A DNA stretch of 64,000 nucleotides from NCBI RefSeq assembly GCF_900109225.1, contig NZ_FNZK01000004.1:124001-188000 (forward strand), in the 5' to 3' direction. The position numbers and the translations under genes were made by a program. Positions 27,201 to 37,122 of the stretch are shown one piece after another. The notes under the pieces are model-generated. The model searched no databases. It was not told the origin of the DNA and saw nothing but the letters and a program-made list of their open reading frames with translations. The DNA is from Propionispira arboris (GTDB lineage: Bacteria; Bacillota; Negativicutes; Selenomonadales; Selenomonadaceae). Position 1 is the first letter of the stretch; the number at the start of each line of letters is the position of its first letter.

Positions 27201-28274
27201 ATGAAACATTATAAAGTTGCAGTAATCGCTGGTGATGGAGTTGGCCCGGAAGTCTTGGCAGAAGGTATGAAAGTGCTCAGGCGAATTGCCGAACTGTCTG
27301 GTACTTTTGCCGTGGATTTTATAGAATTTCCCTGGGGCTGTGAATACTATCTAAAACATGGCAAGATGATGGATGAAGATGGTATGGAAAAATTAAAGCA
27401 GTTTGATGCAATCTATTTAGGTGCCGTTGGGTATCCTGGTGTTCCAGATCATGTTTCTCTGGGGGACTTACTTTTAAAAATCCGACGAGGGTTTGATCAA
27501 TACGTTAATTTACGTCCCATTCAACTTTTAGCGGGGGCGCCATGCCCTTTAAAAGATATTCCACGTGAAGAAATTGACATGCTTGTTGTCCGTGAAAATA
27601 GTGAAGGTGAATATGCAAATGTTGGTGCGCGCCTATATCAGGGGAAACCGGAAGAGGTTGTTTTACAGACGGGGGTGTTTTCGCGAAAAGGCACGGAACG
27701 GATTATTCGTTATGCCTATGAATTAGCACGCAAAAACAAAAAAACACTTACGAGCATTAGTAAAGGCAATGCCCTTGGCTATTCTATGGTATTTTGGGAT
27801 GAAATATTTGCTGAAATCAGCAAGGAATATCCAGATGTAGAAATTCATTCCTATCTTGTTGATGCAGCTAGTATGTTTTTTGTTAAAGACCCAAAACGTT
27901 TTCAAATTGTTGTAACCTCCAATTTGTTTGGTGATATTTTAACGGATTTAGGCGCTGCCATTGCTGGTGGTATGGGGCTGGCTGCTGGAGCAAACATCAA
28001 TCCAGAACGAAACTATCCTTCGATGTTTGAGCCAATACATGGTTCGGCTCCGGATATTGCCGGTAAAGGCTTGGCAAATCCTTTAGCGGCAATTTGGTCG
28101 ATTAGTCAAATGTTGGATTTTTGGGGACAGGAAACTTTTGGGAAAACAATATTAGAAATAATTGAACAAATTTTAGTGGAAAAACGTATATTGACTCCCG
28201 ATTTAGGCGGGCAAGCTGGCACAGCAGCTGTAGGTAATGAAGTGGTTCGTTTATTGGAACAAAAAATAAAATAA
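27201..28274 (+). CDS. D-malate/tartrate dehydrogenase (isopropylmalate dehydrogenase superfamily)
   Basis: About 357 residues. NAD- and metal-dependent oxidative decarboxylase of beta-hydroxy acids. VAVIAGDGVGPEVLAEG, WGCEYYLKHGKMM, DQYVNLRPIQL, VVRENSEGEYANVGAR, NLFGDILTDLGA and FEPIHGSAPDIAGKG match the D-malate dehydrogenase (DmlA)/tartrate dehydrogenase branch rather than LeuB, notably FDQYVNLRP and CEYY. ATG 27201 follows GAGG. It is a single-gene unit flanked by repeat copies 3 and 4 in opposite orientations. Confidence 0.9.
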   Translation: MKHYKVAVIAGDGVGPEVLAEGMKVLRRIAELSGTFAVDFIEFPWGCEYYLKHGKMMDEDGMEKLKQFDAIYLGAVGYPGVPDHVSLGDLLLKIRRGFDQYVNLRPIQLLAGAPCPLKDIPREEIDMLVVRENSEGEYANVGARLYQGKPEEVVLQTGVFSRKGTERIIRYAYELARKNKKTLTSISKGNALGYSMVFWDEIFAEISKEYPDVEIHSYLVDAASMFFVKDPKRFQIVVTSNLFGDILTDLGAAIAGGMGLAAGANINPERNYPSMFEPIHGSAPDIAGKGLANPLAAIWSISQMLDFWGQETFGKTILEIIEQILVEKRILTPDLGGQAGTAAVGNEVVRLLEQKIK

Positions 28275-28290
28275 GAACGTAAAGGTTATA

Positions 28291-28330
28291 AAAAAATTCG
28301 TAGGCAGATTTTACTGCTTACGAATTTTTT
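28291..28330 (+). terminator. Terminator of the dehydrogenase gene
   Basis: AAAAAATTCGTA-GCAG pairs with CTGC-TACGAATTTTTT; strong and symmetric. Confidence 0.9.
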
Positions 28331-28342
28331 ATTATATAAATT

Positions 28343-28467
28343 GCATTGAATATTCTATATGGCAATCGTCAGGGAAGGGGATATAGGGTTGAGTGGCGTT
28401 ACGGAGGAAGCAAACGATGCCCTATATCCCCTTCCTGGCAGACTGATAGGTTATAATTTCTTTAATG
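28343..28467 (-). repeat. Dispersed hairpin repeat, copy 4 (reverse)
   Basis: 125 bp from GCATTGAA to TTTAATG. The 16-pair stem is GGAAGGGGATATAGGG/CCCTATATCCCCTTCC, differing from copy 2 by compensated changes. It begins five bases beyond the stop codon of the minus-strand methyltransferase, so it would be read into as that gene's 3' region. Confidence 0.93.
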
Positions 28468-28472
28468 TTTTG

Positions 28473-29264
28473 TTACGAAAAAATTGTTTCGGTGGTAGGT
28501 TTTTTAAAAGTAATGCAATAAAATAATCCGTCATTGACGATTTTTACGGAAATATCTTGCATTTCAGGAGGAACAAGATGAACAGGTGCAGCTGCCGCGG
28601 AAACATCAGGAAAATATTTTTTGGATACGGGAGTGCATTGGTATATTTTTTCGATGCATTTTTCAGTTTCATCGACAATCATTAATTTTGTTCCTGGTTT
28701 TGCCACACGAATCATTTCGTGGATGGCTTTTTGTTTATCATTAAAATAATTGATACCACCAATATGGAAAACAACATCAAAAACATTATCTTTAAATGGC
28801 AGGTTTTCTGCTTCGCAGCGACCTAAAAAGGTAGGTATTTTCCATTTTAATAAATGTTTGACAGCAGTTGTTAACATTTTTTTTGAGATGTCGATACCAT
28901 AAAACCGTGCTCGATGATTTAGATATAAGAGATTGTCACCTGTACCGATTGATACTTCTAAAACTTTAGCATTGTCTTTAATGTCCAGCTCATTTAAATA
29001 CTCACTGCGAGCTTTGAATTCACTGCCAAATTTGAAAAAGAAGTAAACGCGATTTGCTAGTGTATAAATAAAAGCAAACTTGCTGTAGAGTCGACTGTAT
29101 TTTTTGTTGTTGCCATTCAGTTCTTTGCCAGATACAAAGGAATAATAGCCATTTTTATATGGATATTCTTTTTGACATTCCTGATTGATTAAAGTACCTT
29201 GACGTAATTCTAATTTGTGTTTTGTATATGGATCTTGCAATATATGTAATACTTCATCTGTCAT
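28473..29264 (-). CDS. SAM-dependent methyltransferase (class I)
   Basis: 263 residues. A short N-terminal segment resembling a Trm112-type insert (LHILQDPYTKHKLELRQG) precedes the Rossmann methyltransferase domain. SAM motif I is KVLEVSIGTGDNLLYL, with GIDISKKML and DVVFHIGGINYF downstream. The substrate is not evident; the layout is like small-molecule or quinone methyltransferases. It follows the flavodoxin-ferredoxin gene by 28 bases on the minus strand and is probably cotranscribed with it. Confidence 0.88.
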   Translation of the reverse strand: MTDEVLHILQDPYTKHKLELRQGTLINQECQKEYPYKNGYYSFVSGKELNGNNKKYSRLYSKFAFIYTLANRVYFFFKFGSEFKARSEYLNELDIKDNAKVLEVSIGTGDNLLYLNHRARFYGIDISKKMLTTAVKHLLKWKIPTFLGRCEAENLPFKDNVFDVVFHIGGINYFNDKQKAIHEMIRVAKPGTKLMIVDETEKCIEKIYQCTPVSKKYFPDVSAAAAPVHLVPPEMQDISVKIVNDGLFYCITFKKPTTETIFS

Positions 29265-29292
29265 GTAGAATCCCTCACTTTGGAATTAGATT

Positions 29293-30075
29293 TTATATAA
29301 TATGATTTGATGGCATGACTTCAAAACATTGTACCGCTGGGTTATGATATCTTTCCTTGGCTAAAGAATCTTCTTTAAATTCTATGGACTCTTGTGGACA
29401 CCAATGGATACAAGCGAGACAATATTGGCATTGATGCTGCCAAACCGGCTTGCTATTTTCCATTTTAATATTTTCTGCAGGGCAAATCTTGGCACAAATT
29501 CCACAGCCGTTGCAATTTTCTTGTACCCAAAAGTCAGCATCCATTTGATCTGGGACGAAGGCATCATAGATATTTTGTTCTTTTTCATAAGTTGAAAGGG
29601 GCGCTAACTTTATTTCTGTTTTAACTTTTATTTGTTGTGCGATTTCTTGTGTTTTTTCCCTTTGTAAGTTTGTGCGGTCTGTGAAATCTTTTTTTGGATG
29701 AGGGTAATACATAAACCACATATTACCAGGCATCGGAATCCCAAAATGAGCGGCAAGATAGGTGTTTTTTTCTTTTAATAATTCATTAATTTGTAAAAAA
29801 GAAATAGCAGCATAGCCACCATAATTCGCAATTGCAAAGAAATAAGTTTGGGAATTTATTTTTAAATTTTTAATAAAATCTCGTACCATATGTGGTAAGC
29901 CCCGATAATATACGGGAAAAACAAAACCAATTTTATCACTGGTGATATCTGCTTGAATATTCATATTTTGTTTACAAATTTGGATTAAGCGAGCCCCGGG
30001 CAGTGCCTGTTTTAAATCTTTGGCTATTTTTAAAGAATTGCCGGTTCCTGTGAAATAATAAATACTTGTTTTCAA
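29293..30075 (-). CDS. EFR1-type flavodoxin-ferredoxin fusion protein
   Basis: About 260 residues. N-terminal flavodoxin-like domain (SIYYFTGTGNSLKIAKDL) and a C-terminal ferredoxin domain with two 4Fe-4S motifs (CNGCGICAKICP and CQYCLACIHWCP). Likely a cytoplasmic electron carrier linking flavin and iron-sulfur chemistry in an anaerobe. The start is TTG at 30075, six bases from AAGGAGGAT. First gene of a two-gene unit with the methyltransferase. Confidence 0.9.
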   Translation of the reverse strand: MKTSIYYFTGTGNSLKIAKDLKQALPGARLIQICKQNMNIQADITSDKIGFVFPVYYRGLPHMVRDFIKNLKINSQTYFFAIANYGGYAAISFLQINELLKEKNTYLAAHFGIPMPGNMWFMYYPHPKKDFTDRTNLQREKTQEIAQQIKVKTEIKLAPLSTYEKEQNIYDAFVPDQMDADFWVQENCNGCGICAKICPAENIKMENSKPVWQHQCQYCLACIHWCPQESIEFKEDSLAKERYHNPAVQCFEVMPSNHII

Positions 30076-30266
30076 AATTCGATCCTCCTTTAGGTTGACT
30101 CTGTATTTATTGTACATCATTTTTATATAAATCGCAGTAAATAATAAAGTTTTTTTGTTAGAAAGTAATATAGATTAGATGATCGCTATGTTTTGCGTAA
30201 AATGTATACTGTTATGTTATACTAATTATGAGTGATTTTATCAAGTGATAAGGGGCGAAGTCTTTT

Positions 30267-31199
30267 ATGAAAGATCGAAAAATTCGAATTGGAATCATTG
30301 GGTTGGGCGAGATTGCCCAAAAAGTATATCTTCCTTATCTTGTGCAACAAACAAATTGGTTATTGATGGGAGCCTATTCGCCAACAAAAATAAAACGGGA
30401 TACAATTTGCCAATATTATCGTATTCCTTCTTTTGCTGCAATGGGAGATTTAATTGATCAATGTGATGCAGTTTTTGTGCATAGTTCAACCTGCACTCAT
30501 TTTGCGGTTGTAGCAGAAGCGCTCAAAAAAGGTAAAGATGTTTACGTCGATAAACCATTGGCGAGCTCGATTGAGGAAGCGGAACAGTTGGTCCAATTAA
30601 GCATAAAAACCGGACGAAAATTGATGGTTGGGTTTAACCGTCGTTTTGTACCGCTGTATATCAGGGCACGTGAACAGGCAAATAACACAGCTTGGATTCG
30701 TATGGAAAAACATCGGATAAGTTCGCTGCATGATGTTAATTTTGCGGTGACCATGTTAGATGATTATATTCATTTAGTAGATACGGTGCGTTGGTTGAGA
30801 GAACCAAATAATAAACTTACGGGGCACATTAACTTAAATGATGCCCAGCAGCTTGTAAGTGCTCAGCACGCTTATCAAAGCAATAATGGCAGCACTGTGT
30901 TTATTGGGATGCACAGAAAAAGCGGCACAAATCTGGAACAGCTTGAATTTGTGAATGAAAATTCTGTGATTCGTGTGAAAAACATGGATACGATGGAAAT
31001 AGAAAAGGCAGGAAAAGTTATTACAACAACTTCTGGTTCATGGGAGAGTATCTTAAAAAGACGAGGCTTTGAAGCAGCAATTTTGCACTTCATAGCGGCG
31101 GTGCAAGGTGATACAATACCTGCTATTGATGGAATAGAAGCTTTAAAAACCCAACAGCTTTTACAAGATATGATCGATTTAAAATATCTTGAATTTTAA
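30267..31199 (+). CDS. Gfo/Idh/MocA-family oxidoreductase
   Basis: 310 residues. N-terminal Rossmann NAD(P) site RIGIIGLGEIAQKVYLPYL, the family motif VDKPLAS near residue 94, then a C-terminal alpha/beta domain with FNRRFVPLYI and the conserved aspartate-histidine region DDYIHLVDTVRWL. Such enzymes oxidise or reduce sugars, inositols or dihydrodiols. The substrate is unknown and no sugar genes adjoin. Monocistronic by spacing. Confidence 0.88.
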   Translation: MKDRKIRIGIIGLGEIAQKVYLPYLVQQTNWLLMGAYSPTKIKRDTICQYYRIPSFAAMGDLIDQCDAVFVHSSTCTHFAVVAEALKKGKDVYVDKPLASSIEEAEQLVQLSIKTGRKLMVGFNRRFVPLYIRAREQANNTAWIRMEKHRISSLHDVNFAVTMLDDYIHLVDTVRWLREPNNKLTGHINLNDAQQLVSAQHAYQSNNGSTVFIGMHRKSGTNLEQLEFVNENSVIRVKNMDTMEIEKAGKVITTTSGSWESILKRRGFEAAILHFIAAVQGDTIPAIDGIEALKTQQLLQDMIDLKYLEF

Positions 31200-31337
31200 A
31201 TTAAAAACATATTTTAAGGAATATTTAAATTTCAGCTACAGGATATCGGATTCTTTTAGAGAATTATTTTAAATAAGGTTCAGGGACTACAGTATCGAAT
31301 CTAAACGATGGATAAAAGAAAGGTACGTGGTTGAGAG

Positions 31338-31886
31338 ATGGAACAAATAAAAAAGCGTCGCAGTATTCGAAAATATCTTCCTCGCGATGTTGAAGATGAT
31401 AAAATCCTTCAATTAATGGAAAGTGCAAGACTTGCTCCATCAGGCAGTAATACGCAGCCGTGGCGATTTGTTATAGTGAAAAATGAAAAAATAAAGCAAA
31501 AATTGGCTAGAGCAGCCCATAACCAGAATTGGATGCTGTCAGCACCGGTTATGATTGCTTGTATAGCCGATGGAACATCACGCATTGATGAATATGCGGA
31601 GCTTAATTTTGATGAACAAAGTCCGCGGGAAGAATTGAAACAAATGATTCGTGATACATCGATTGCGGTAGGGTATCTTCTGCTGGAAGCAACAAACATT
31701 GGTCTCGGAAGCTGCTGGGTTGCCTGGTTTACCCAAAATGAAATTCGACCTATTTTAGATATTCCCAGCGATAAATATGTAGTTGGAGTTATTACATTGG
31801 GGTATGCTGCCGAGCAGCCTGCGCCAAGACCACGGAAAAATTTGTCCGAACTTGTTCATTATGAAAAATGGTGTAATGAACGCTAA
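31338..31886 (+). CDS. Nitroreductase-family protein
   Basis: 182-residue FMN-dependent NAD(P)H oxidoreductase. It opens IKKRRSIRKYLPRDVEDDKI, followed by ARLAPSGSNTQPWRFVIV and GLGSCWVAWF, the standard nitroreductase blocks. Ribosome site AAAGG. No obvious terminator follows before the repeat-protein gene. Physiological substrate unknown. Confidence 0.9.
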   Translation: MEQIKKRRSIRKYLPRDVEDDKILQLMESARLAPSGSNTQPWRFVIVKNEKIKQKLARAAHNQNWMLSAPVMIACIADGTSRIDEYAELNFDEQSPREELKQMIRDTSIAVGYLLLEATNIGLGSCWVAWFTQNEIRPILDIPSDKYVVGVITLGYAAEQPAPRPRKNLSELVHYEKWCNER

Positions 31887-32047
31887 TATTTAATAGTTCT
31901 TCACAAACACTTCTTTTTCAAATGATTTTTTCTTAAGAAATGTTTTCTTTATTACGATAATAAAGATAGACTTTATAGCTAAGAAGGATTCTTAGTTCAA
32001 TAAGATTTATGGATAAATCATAGCAAATTAGCTTGGAGGAATTTGAT

Positions 32048-32818
32048 ATGAGAATTAGTAACTCTTCGTCTGATTATACGAGCCTGCTTTCAGGTTTATC
32101 AAGCGCAAGTGCTCAGAAGAAGACGAAACAGAGTACGGCAGCCGATGGCTTGGCAGAGTTGACGGCTGCTTCATCGACAACAGCCACTACAACAAAGACC
32201 GCAGCTGAACTACTTAAAGAGCTGCAGGCATATCTTCAATCATCGACAAAGGATGATAGTACCACAGCAGCAATGGGAGATACTTCTACCACGATTACAG
32301 ATACCAAAACCTTAACAAGTGATGTCGTATTAAAAGATTTATTGGATTACATTCAGTCCAAAACTACGGATAAAGATGAATCTAAAAAGAAAACAGCGGA
32401 TGAACTGCTTAAGGAATTATCCGCTTATTTTGCTCCGCCAAACAATAATACAGATATTACGAAAAAAACCAGTGAAGAAACACTGAAAGACCTTGCAGCG
32501 TATATCAAGTCGATGGACTCACAGACAACAAAAGCTTCGACAACTTCGACTGCATCGACAACAAAAACCAGCGATGAATTCTTAAAAGAATTAGCAGATT
32601 ATCTAAAATCAGCCGATACTACCAAAACAGATAGAGTACAGTCTACAGATTCTTTTTTGCAGCAGTATTATATGATGCAGCAAGTGCAGACTGGTTTGAC
32701 TGCTGAAACAGGAATGCGTGTATCGGATTTGTCAGACAGTGATGGCTTTTCAGCTTTGAGCTCAAAATATGCAGCAGCTATTACTTCTTATGATAACAAC
32801 TCGAAATTTATAGATTAA
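32048..32818 (+). CDS. Ser/Thr-rich cytoplasmic protein with five repeats of an LLKELxxYL motif
   Basis: 256 residues, no signal peptide or membrane helix. Five imperfect 17-residue repeats lie at 50-66, 89-105, 115-131, 140-156 and 173-189, of the form K-T-(A/S)-(A/D/E)-E-x-L-K-(E/D)-L-x-x-Y-(L/I)-x-S. Linkers are rich in Thr, Ser, Asp and Lys. Each repeat is predictable as a short amphipathic helix. The C-terminus has a Gln/Tyr/Met stretch. ATG 32048 follows GGAGG. I recognise no family. It could be a scaffold or a surface or phosphorylation-related protein; no function is assigned. Confidence 0.8.
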   Translation: MRISNSSSDYTSLLSGLSSASAQKKTKQSTAADGLAELTAASSTTATTTKTAAELLKELQAYLQSSTKDDSTTAAMGDTSTTITDTKTLTSDVVLKDLLDYIQSKTTDKDESKKKTADELLKELSAYFAPPNNNTDITKKTSEETLKDLAAYIKSMDSQTTKASTTSTASTTKTSDEFLKELADYLKSADTTKTDRVQSTDSFLQQYYMMQQVQTGLTAETGMRVSDLSDSDGFSALSSKYAAAITSYDNNSKFID

Positions 32819-32949
32819 AAATTTATATATTCAAATACTATACATGGTCATAAATGCAATATATAATGGAAGTATAGTTATGAGTTTTATCTTTACGTTG
32901 TAAAAGAAAATTTCTTAAAAAGTTAATAAATACCGTTTTCTGTCAATGA

Positions 32950-32999
32950 ATGCCAGATTTATTATGTGATGCAGGTTACATAATAAATCTGGCATTTTT
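32950..32999 (+). terminator. Terminator after the repeat-protein gene
   Basis: ATGCCAGATTTATTATGT pairs with ACATAATAAATCTGGCAT, 18 base pairs, followed by a T-run. Confidence 0.93.
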
Positions 33000-33031
33000 A
33001 TTTGTAAAATTAAGGCAAGGGGTTTTTAACA

Positions 33032-35101
33032 ATGCATATTAAAAAAATTTTCCAACCAGGTATTTTTATCATGAATCGATTTCGCTTAATAACTAAATTT
33101 TTTATTGTAAGCATTATTCTGATCAGTTTATTAGCACTCGCGTTGTACCAGTTTTTTTCTGGGAACATTGAAAGTAAAAATTTCTCACAAAAAGAAGTTT
33201 ATGGAGTTGAGTATGCAAAATTATCAAAACAACTTACAACGCAAATTCAGGCTTATCAATTTTTAGGTGAAAAAAATAGGGAACAGATTCAAAATAGTTT
33301 TATTGATTTTGAAATGATCGATAAAAACCATAATCATATTTTAGATGCTGCCGAACAAAAAAAAGAAATATCAAACGATATAGTGAATGCCAATATGCTT
33401 TGGACGGAACTGGCAGCTGGCAAAGATGTATATGATGAATTATTTGCAGCACTTACTACATTACATTCAGATATTTCAGATAACTCAAATCTTACATTGG
33501 ACCCGGATCTGGATTCATATTATACGATGGATGTTATTATGTTTCGTAGTATAAGCTTGTCTGATGACTTATTCCGATTACGGGCTTTATTAGAAAAGCA
33601 GAAAAAAACTTCTCTAAGCTATAGTGACAAAAAAAGTCTGATTGCACTTGCTACGCAGATTAATAGCATTACGGACACCATTAATGGGGATTTGCAGACG
33701 GGGATTGCCTTTAATGATACAAAACAGGAACGAGTATTGGAAAATATAAAAACACCGGCTGTTGAATTTAAAGCGGCATATTCACAGCTCTTAAAAATTT
33801 TAGATGCAGATTTAAATTTGGATAATGGAAATATATCACTTACAACAGCAGAAGTTGACCAAGCCATTCAGCTCAACGACAATCTTTTTTCCGTTTTAGC
33901 AAATGATGTTTGGCAGCTTTGTTCAGCTCGTGTAACAGAATATGAAAAAAAATCAAATGTCGTTTTACTTTCATTGGGACTGGCTTTGCCTATTTTGCTG
34001 TATATCTGTATAGCACTGGTTTTATCCATCATCAATGCTGTATCGGTTATTCAAGCTGGGCTGGGAAAAGTGAAAGATGGGGATTTGTCATCAAACATAG
34101 ATCTGGCTTCACAGGATGAATTAGCTGAAATAGCCGCGGGTGTAAACCAGATGATTTTTAATATGCGGGATATATTACATAAAATTGCTTTGTTTTCGGA
34201 CCAGTTAGTTGTTTCCACTATGGAATTGACGAAAGGGGCAAATCAATCAGCTGATGCAGCAGGGCGTGTGGCTTTGTCGACCAAGCAGGTGGCACACGGG
34301 GTACAATCTCTTTCGGCAACCACAGAAGAAATTACCGCATTTGCTGAAAACGTGGGTACGAATGCAAGCAATCTTTCATTGAATTCTATTAAAGGAAGTG
34401 ATATTGCCAGTGCGGTTGAGAAAAAAGCTGTCAAATTGCAAGCTGGTTCACAAGATTCCAGGCAATCAACTGTAGAACTATATGATGGTATCAATCAACG
34501 AGTTATACAAGCCATTGATGATGCTAAAATTATTGATGAAATCAGCAAGATGGCAGATTCAATTGCAAAGATAGCTGTACAAACAAATTTGTTAGCGTTG
34601 AATGCTGCGATTGAGGCAGCGCACGCAGGGGAAAGTGGCCGTGGTTTTGCTGTTGTGGCTGAAGAAGTCCGGAAACTTGCAGAAGAATCTGAAGCAGCTG
34701 TGGGAAGTATCCAAACATTAACACATAAAGTGCAAGCTACAATGAAAATTTTAGTTGATACGAGTAAGGAACTTTTGAGCTTTATCAATGAAAAGGTTCA
34801 ACCGGATTATGATGCGTTTGTTTCGGTGGGACAAGAATATAAAAAAGATGCTGAAGCTTTTTTGAGTATTACGACTAATATTGGCAATCAATTACGTCAA
34901 GTATCCAGCGAAATTGGGGAAATTGATCAAGCGATTGAATCAGTTACGACTGTAATAATGGAAAGTGTTGAAGAAACGAAAAACATTTCGGATAGCACAG
35001 AAAATGTTAGTCAAACGATGCAGGAAATCAAACAGTCAGCAAATTTTGTAGCTGATATTGCTAATAAATTAGAGACGCTGGTGTTGCGTTTTAAATTATA
35101 A
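33032..35101 (+). CDS. Methyl-accepting chemotaxis protein with an EF-hand-like loop in the sensor domain
   Basis: 689 residues. TM1 about 17-42; a long periplasmic domain 43-305; TM2 about 307-333; HAMP; cytoplasmic signalling domain with [20 protein letters not shown] and EVRKLAEES. Residues 97-108 ([12 protein letters not shown]) resemble an EF-hand calcium loop: Asp1, Asn3, Asn5, Glu12, though His replaces the usual Gly6. The sensor domain is helical and not Cache. Tandem with another chemoreceptor 115 bases downstream. Ligand unknown. Confidence 0.9.
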   Translation: MHIKKIFQPGIFIMNRFRLITKFFIVSIILISLLALALYQFFSGNIESKNFSQKEVYGVEYAKLSKQLTTQIQAYQFLGEKNREQIQNSFIDFEMIDKNHNHILDAAEQKKEISNDIVNANMLWTELAAGKDVYDELFAALTTLHSDISDNSNLTLDPDLDSYYTMDVIMFRSISLSDDLFRLRALLEKQKKTSLSYSDKKSLIALATQINSITDTINGDLQTGIAFNDTKQERVLENIKTPAVEFKAAYSQLLKILDADLNLDNGNISLTTAEVDQAIQLNDNLFSVLANDVWQLCSARVTEYEKKSNVVLLSLGLALPILLYICIALVLSIINAVSVIQAGLGKVKDGDLSSNIDLASQDELAEIAAGVNQMIFNMRDILHKIALFSDQLVVSTMELTKGANQSADAAGRVALSTKQVAHGVQSLSATTEEITAFAENVGTNASNLSLNSIKGSDIASAVEKKAVKLQAGSQDSRQSTVELYDGINQRVIQAIDDAKIIDEISKMADSIAKIAVQTNLLALNAAIEAAHAGESGRGFAVVAEEVRKLAEESEAAVGSIQTLTHKVQATMKILVDTSKELLSFINEKVQPDYDAFVSVGQEYKKDAEAFLSITTNIGNQLRQVSSEIGEIDQAIESVTTVIMESVEETKNISDSTENVSQTMQEIKQSANFVADIANKLETLVLRFKL

Positions 35102-35216
35102 GTAGATGAAGTAGATTTTTTTATCAATTAAATTTTGGTGACTTAAAGGAATTTTCCGAAAATAGAACGAATATGTCTTTATGAATTAGAATTCATGGGG
35201 ACAGAGGTGATACAAA

Positions 35217-36926
35217 ATGAGATGGTTGGCAAATTTAAAGACTGCTAGAAAAATCTACAGCCTGATTACTGTAAAAGCATTAGGCTTGTTGATTATTGGT
35301 ATCGTAGGATTTTATGCTGTACAGACATTGAGTTTAGATTTAAGCAGTATGTATGAAAAAAGATTACTGCCCAATCAGTTTATTGCTGAAGTACGATTGA
35401 TTAGCAAAGATTCGGAATCAAAATTATTACAGCTTATCTTGACAAAAGATTTGTTGAAACAGAAAGAGCTCACGGCAGCTATTACGGAGAATACAAATAA
35501 AATCAATGTTTTACAGGAAAAGTATGAAGCAATTAAGCCGGATACTTATGAAATAGAGCAATTAGAAAATTTAAAAAATGAACTGGTGAACTATCGGAAA
35601 GCACGTAAAGACATTATTGATCTTGTCCTGAAGGGGAAAAATGAAGATGCGTATTCACTTTATATGACGAATATACCTGTCTTTAATAAAGCAACACAAA
35701 TTCGCTCTAATATTATTCAATATAATACGGAACAGGCGGATCAATTGAATGTGAGGGGTAAAGAACATAGTCAATGGGTTGAAACTTTAATTATAGCAGT
35801 TACTTTGCTGGCGTTACTTACGGGTATTGTTTTCGGTCGCATCATCGTTCAATTAATTGCTATTCCATTACAGCATTTAGTGAATCAGGTTAAAGCGGTT
35901 GCAAAAGGCAACTTAAAACAGGGTATCATAATTGAAGCGGATGATGAAATTGGTGACTTGGGTAAAGAAATTAATATAATGACAGCGAATCTTCGCAGTT
36001 TAATTGGGACGATGATTCCCACATCTGAACAATTAATTGCTTCATCGCAGAAAATGACAGCTAGTGTTGACGAAAGTGCTTCTACTTTAGCGAAGGTGTC
36101 TGATTCGATTCATGATCTGGCCGAAGGCTCAGTAAAACAAGTGCAGGCGATCAGTACAACGATAGAAATTGTGGGGAGAATGTCAGATAATATTGATCAG
36201 ATTGCTGAAACGGTAAACAATGTAAGCACACATTCAGGAAAAACTTCTCTTGTAGCAAAAGAAGGGCACGAAGCGATTCAAAAGGTTACTGCACAAATGA
36301 AATTGATTACAAAAACTGTGCAGGACTCTTTTCTGGCTGTATCAACCTTGGGAAATCGGTCGGATCAAATTGGAAAAATCGTGGATACGATTTCTATGAT
36401 TGCCGGGCAGACAAACCTACTGGCGCTTAATGCAGCTATTGAAGCGGCTAGAGCCGGAGAGCATGGCCGCGGTTTTGCTGTAGTGGCGGATGAAGTTCGT
36501 AAGCTGGCTGAGCAATCTGCCGAAGCTGCACAACAAATCGGTGGTATCGTCGGTGAAATTCAAAAAGAAACGGGCAAAGCCGTTCACTCAATGGACAAAG
36601 GAACTCATGAAGTGACTGCGGGGACAAATGTAGTAGAAAAAGCTGGAGCTACGTTTGAACAAGTGGTCTTGTTTGTTGAACAGGTTACGAAGCAAGTCGA
36701 GAAAATTTCCCTTTCAATTGATAATATTACGACAGGAAGTCGTGAAATTGTTGTTTCGGTAAAAGAAATCGGTCAAATTAGCCGGGCGGCTTCTGAGCAG
36801 ACCCATACGGTATCAGCAGCGACGCAGCAACAATCTGCTTCTACCGGAGCAATAGCCGAATCTAGTAAATATTTAGTTAAAATAGCGGAAGATTTGACTC
36901 AGATTACGAGCAAATTTAAAGTATAA
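35217..36926 (+). CDS. Methyl-accepting chemotaxis protein with four-helix-bundle sensor
   Basis: 569 residues. TM1 about 18-38; periplasmic four-helix-bundle sensor 40-188 ([38 protein letters not shown]); TM2 about 190-212; HAMP; standard signalling hairpin with [25 protein letters not shown] split over the usual tip and [14 protein letters not shown]. Ribosome site AGAGGTGA. Closed by a terminator. Confidence 0.93.
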   Translation: MRWLANLKTARKIYSLITVKALGLLIIGIVGFYAVQTLSLDLSSMYEKRLLPNQFIAEVRLISKDSESKLLQLILTKDLLKQKELTAAITENTNKINVLQEKYEAIKPDTYEIEQLENLKNELVNYRKARKDIIDLVLKGKNEDAYSLYMTNIPVFNKATQIRSNIIQYNTEQADQLNVRGKEHSQWVETLIIAVTLLALLTGIVFGRIIVQLIAIPLQHLVNQVKAVAKGNLKQGIIIEADDEIGDLGKEINIMTANLRSLIGTMIPTSEQLIASSQKMTASVDESASTLAKVSDSIHDLAEGSVKQVQAISTTIEIVGRMSDNIDQIAETVNNVSTHSGKTSLVAKEGHEAIQKVTAQMKLITKTVQDSFLAVSTLGNRSDQIGKIVDTISMIAGQTNLLALNAAIEAARAGEHGRGFAVVADEVRKLAEQSAEAAQQIGGIVGEIQKETGKAVHSMDKGTHEVTAGTNVVEKAGATFEQVVLFVEQVTKQVEKISLSIDNITTGSREIVVSVKEIGQISRAASEQTHTVSAATQQQSASTGAIAESSKYLVKIAEDLTQITSKFKV

Positions 36927-36941
36927 TATTTTTTTAGAAAT

Positions 36942-36982
36942 GGCTTTCGATTTGTTGTATATATTCACTCGAAAGTCCTTTC
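36942..36982 (+). terminator. Terminator after the chemoreceptor pair
   Basis: GGCTTTCGA pairs with TCGAAAGTCC (one G-U), then TTTCT. Moderate strength. Confidence 0.65.
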
Positions 36983-37122
36983 TACTTCTCAAAATAGGCC
37001 CATAAAATCTTTGTGATGATTGGCATCATTTGCAATATAAAAAGCAACTTTGTTATTGGCAGGGAGGTCTGGACTTGTTACACTATAAAGAAAGTTTTAA
37101 ATGTGAAGGAGTCGGCGCTTGA

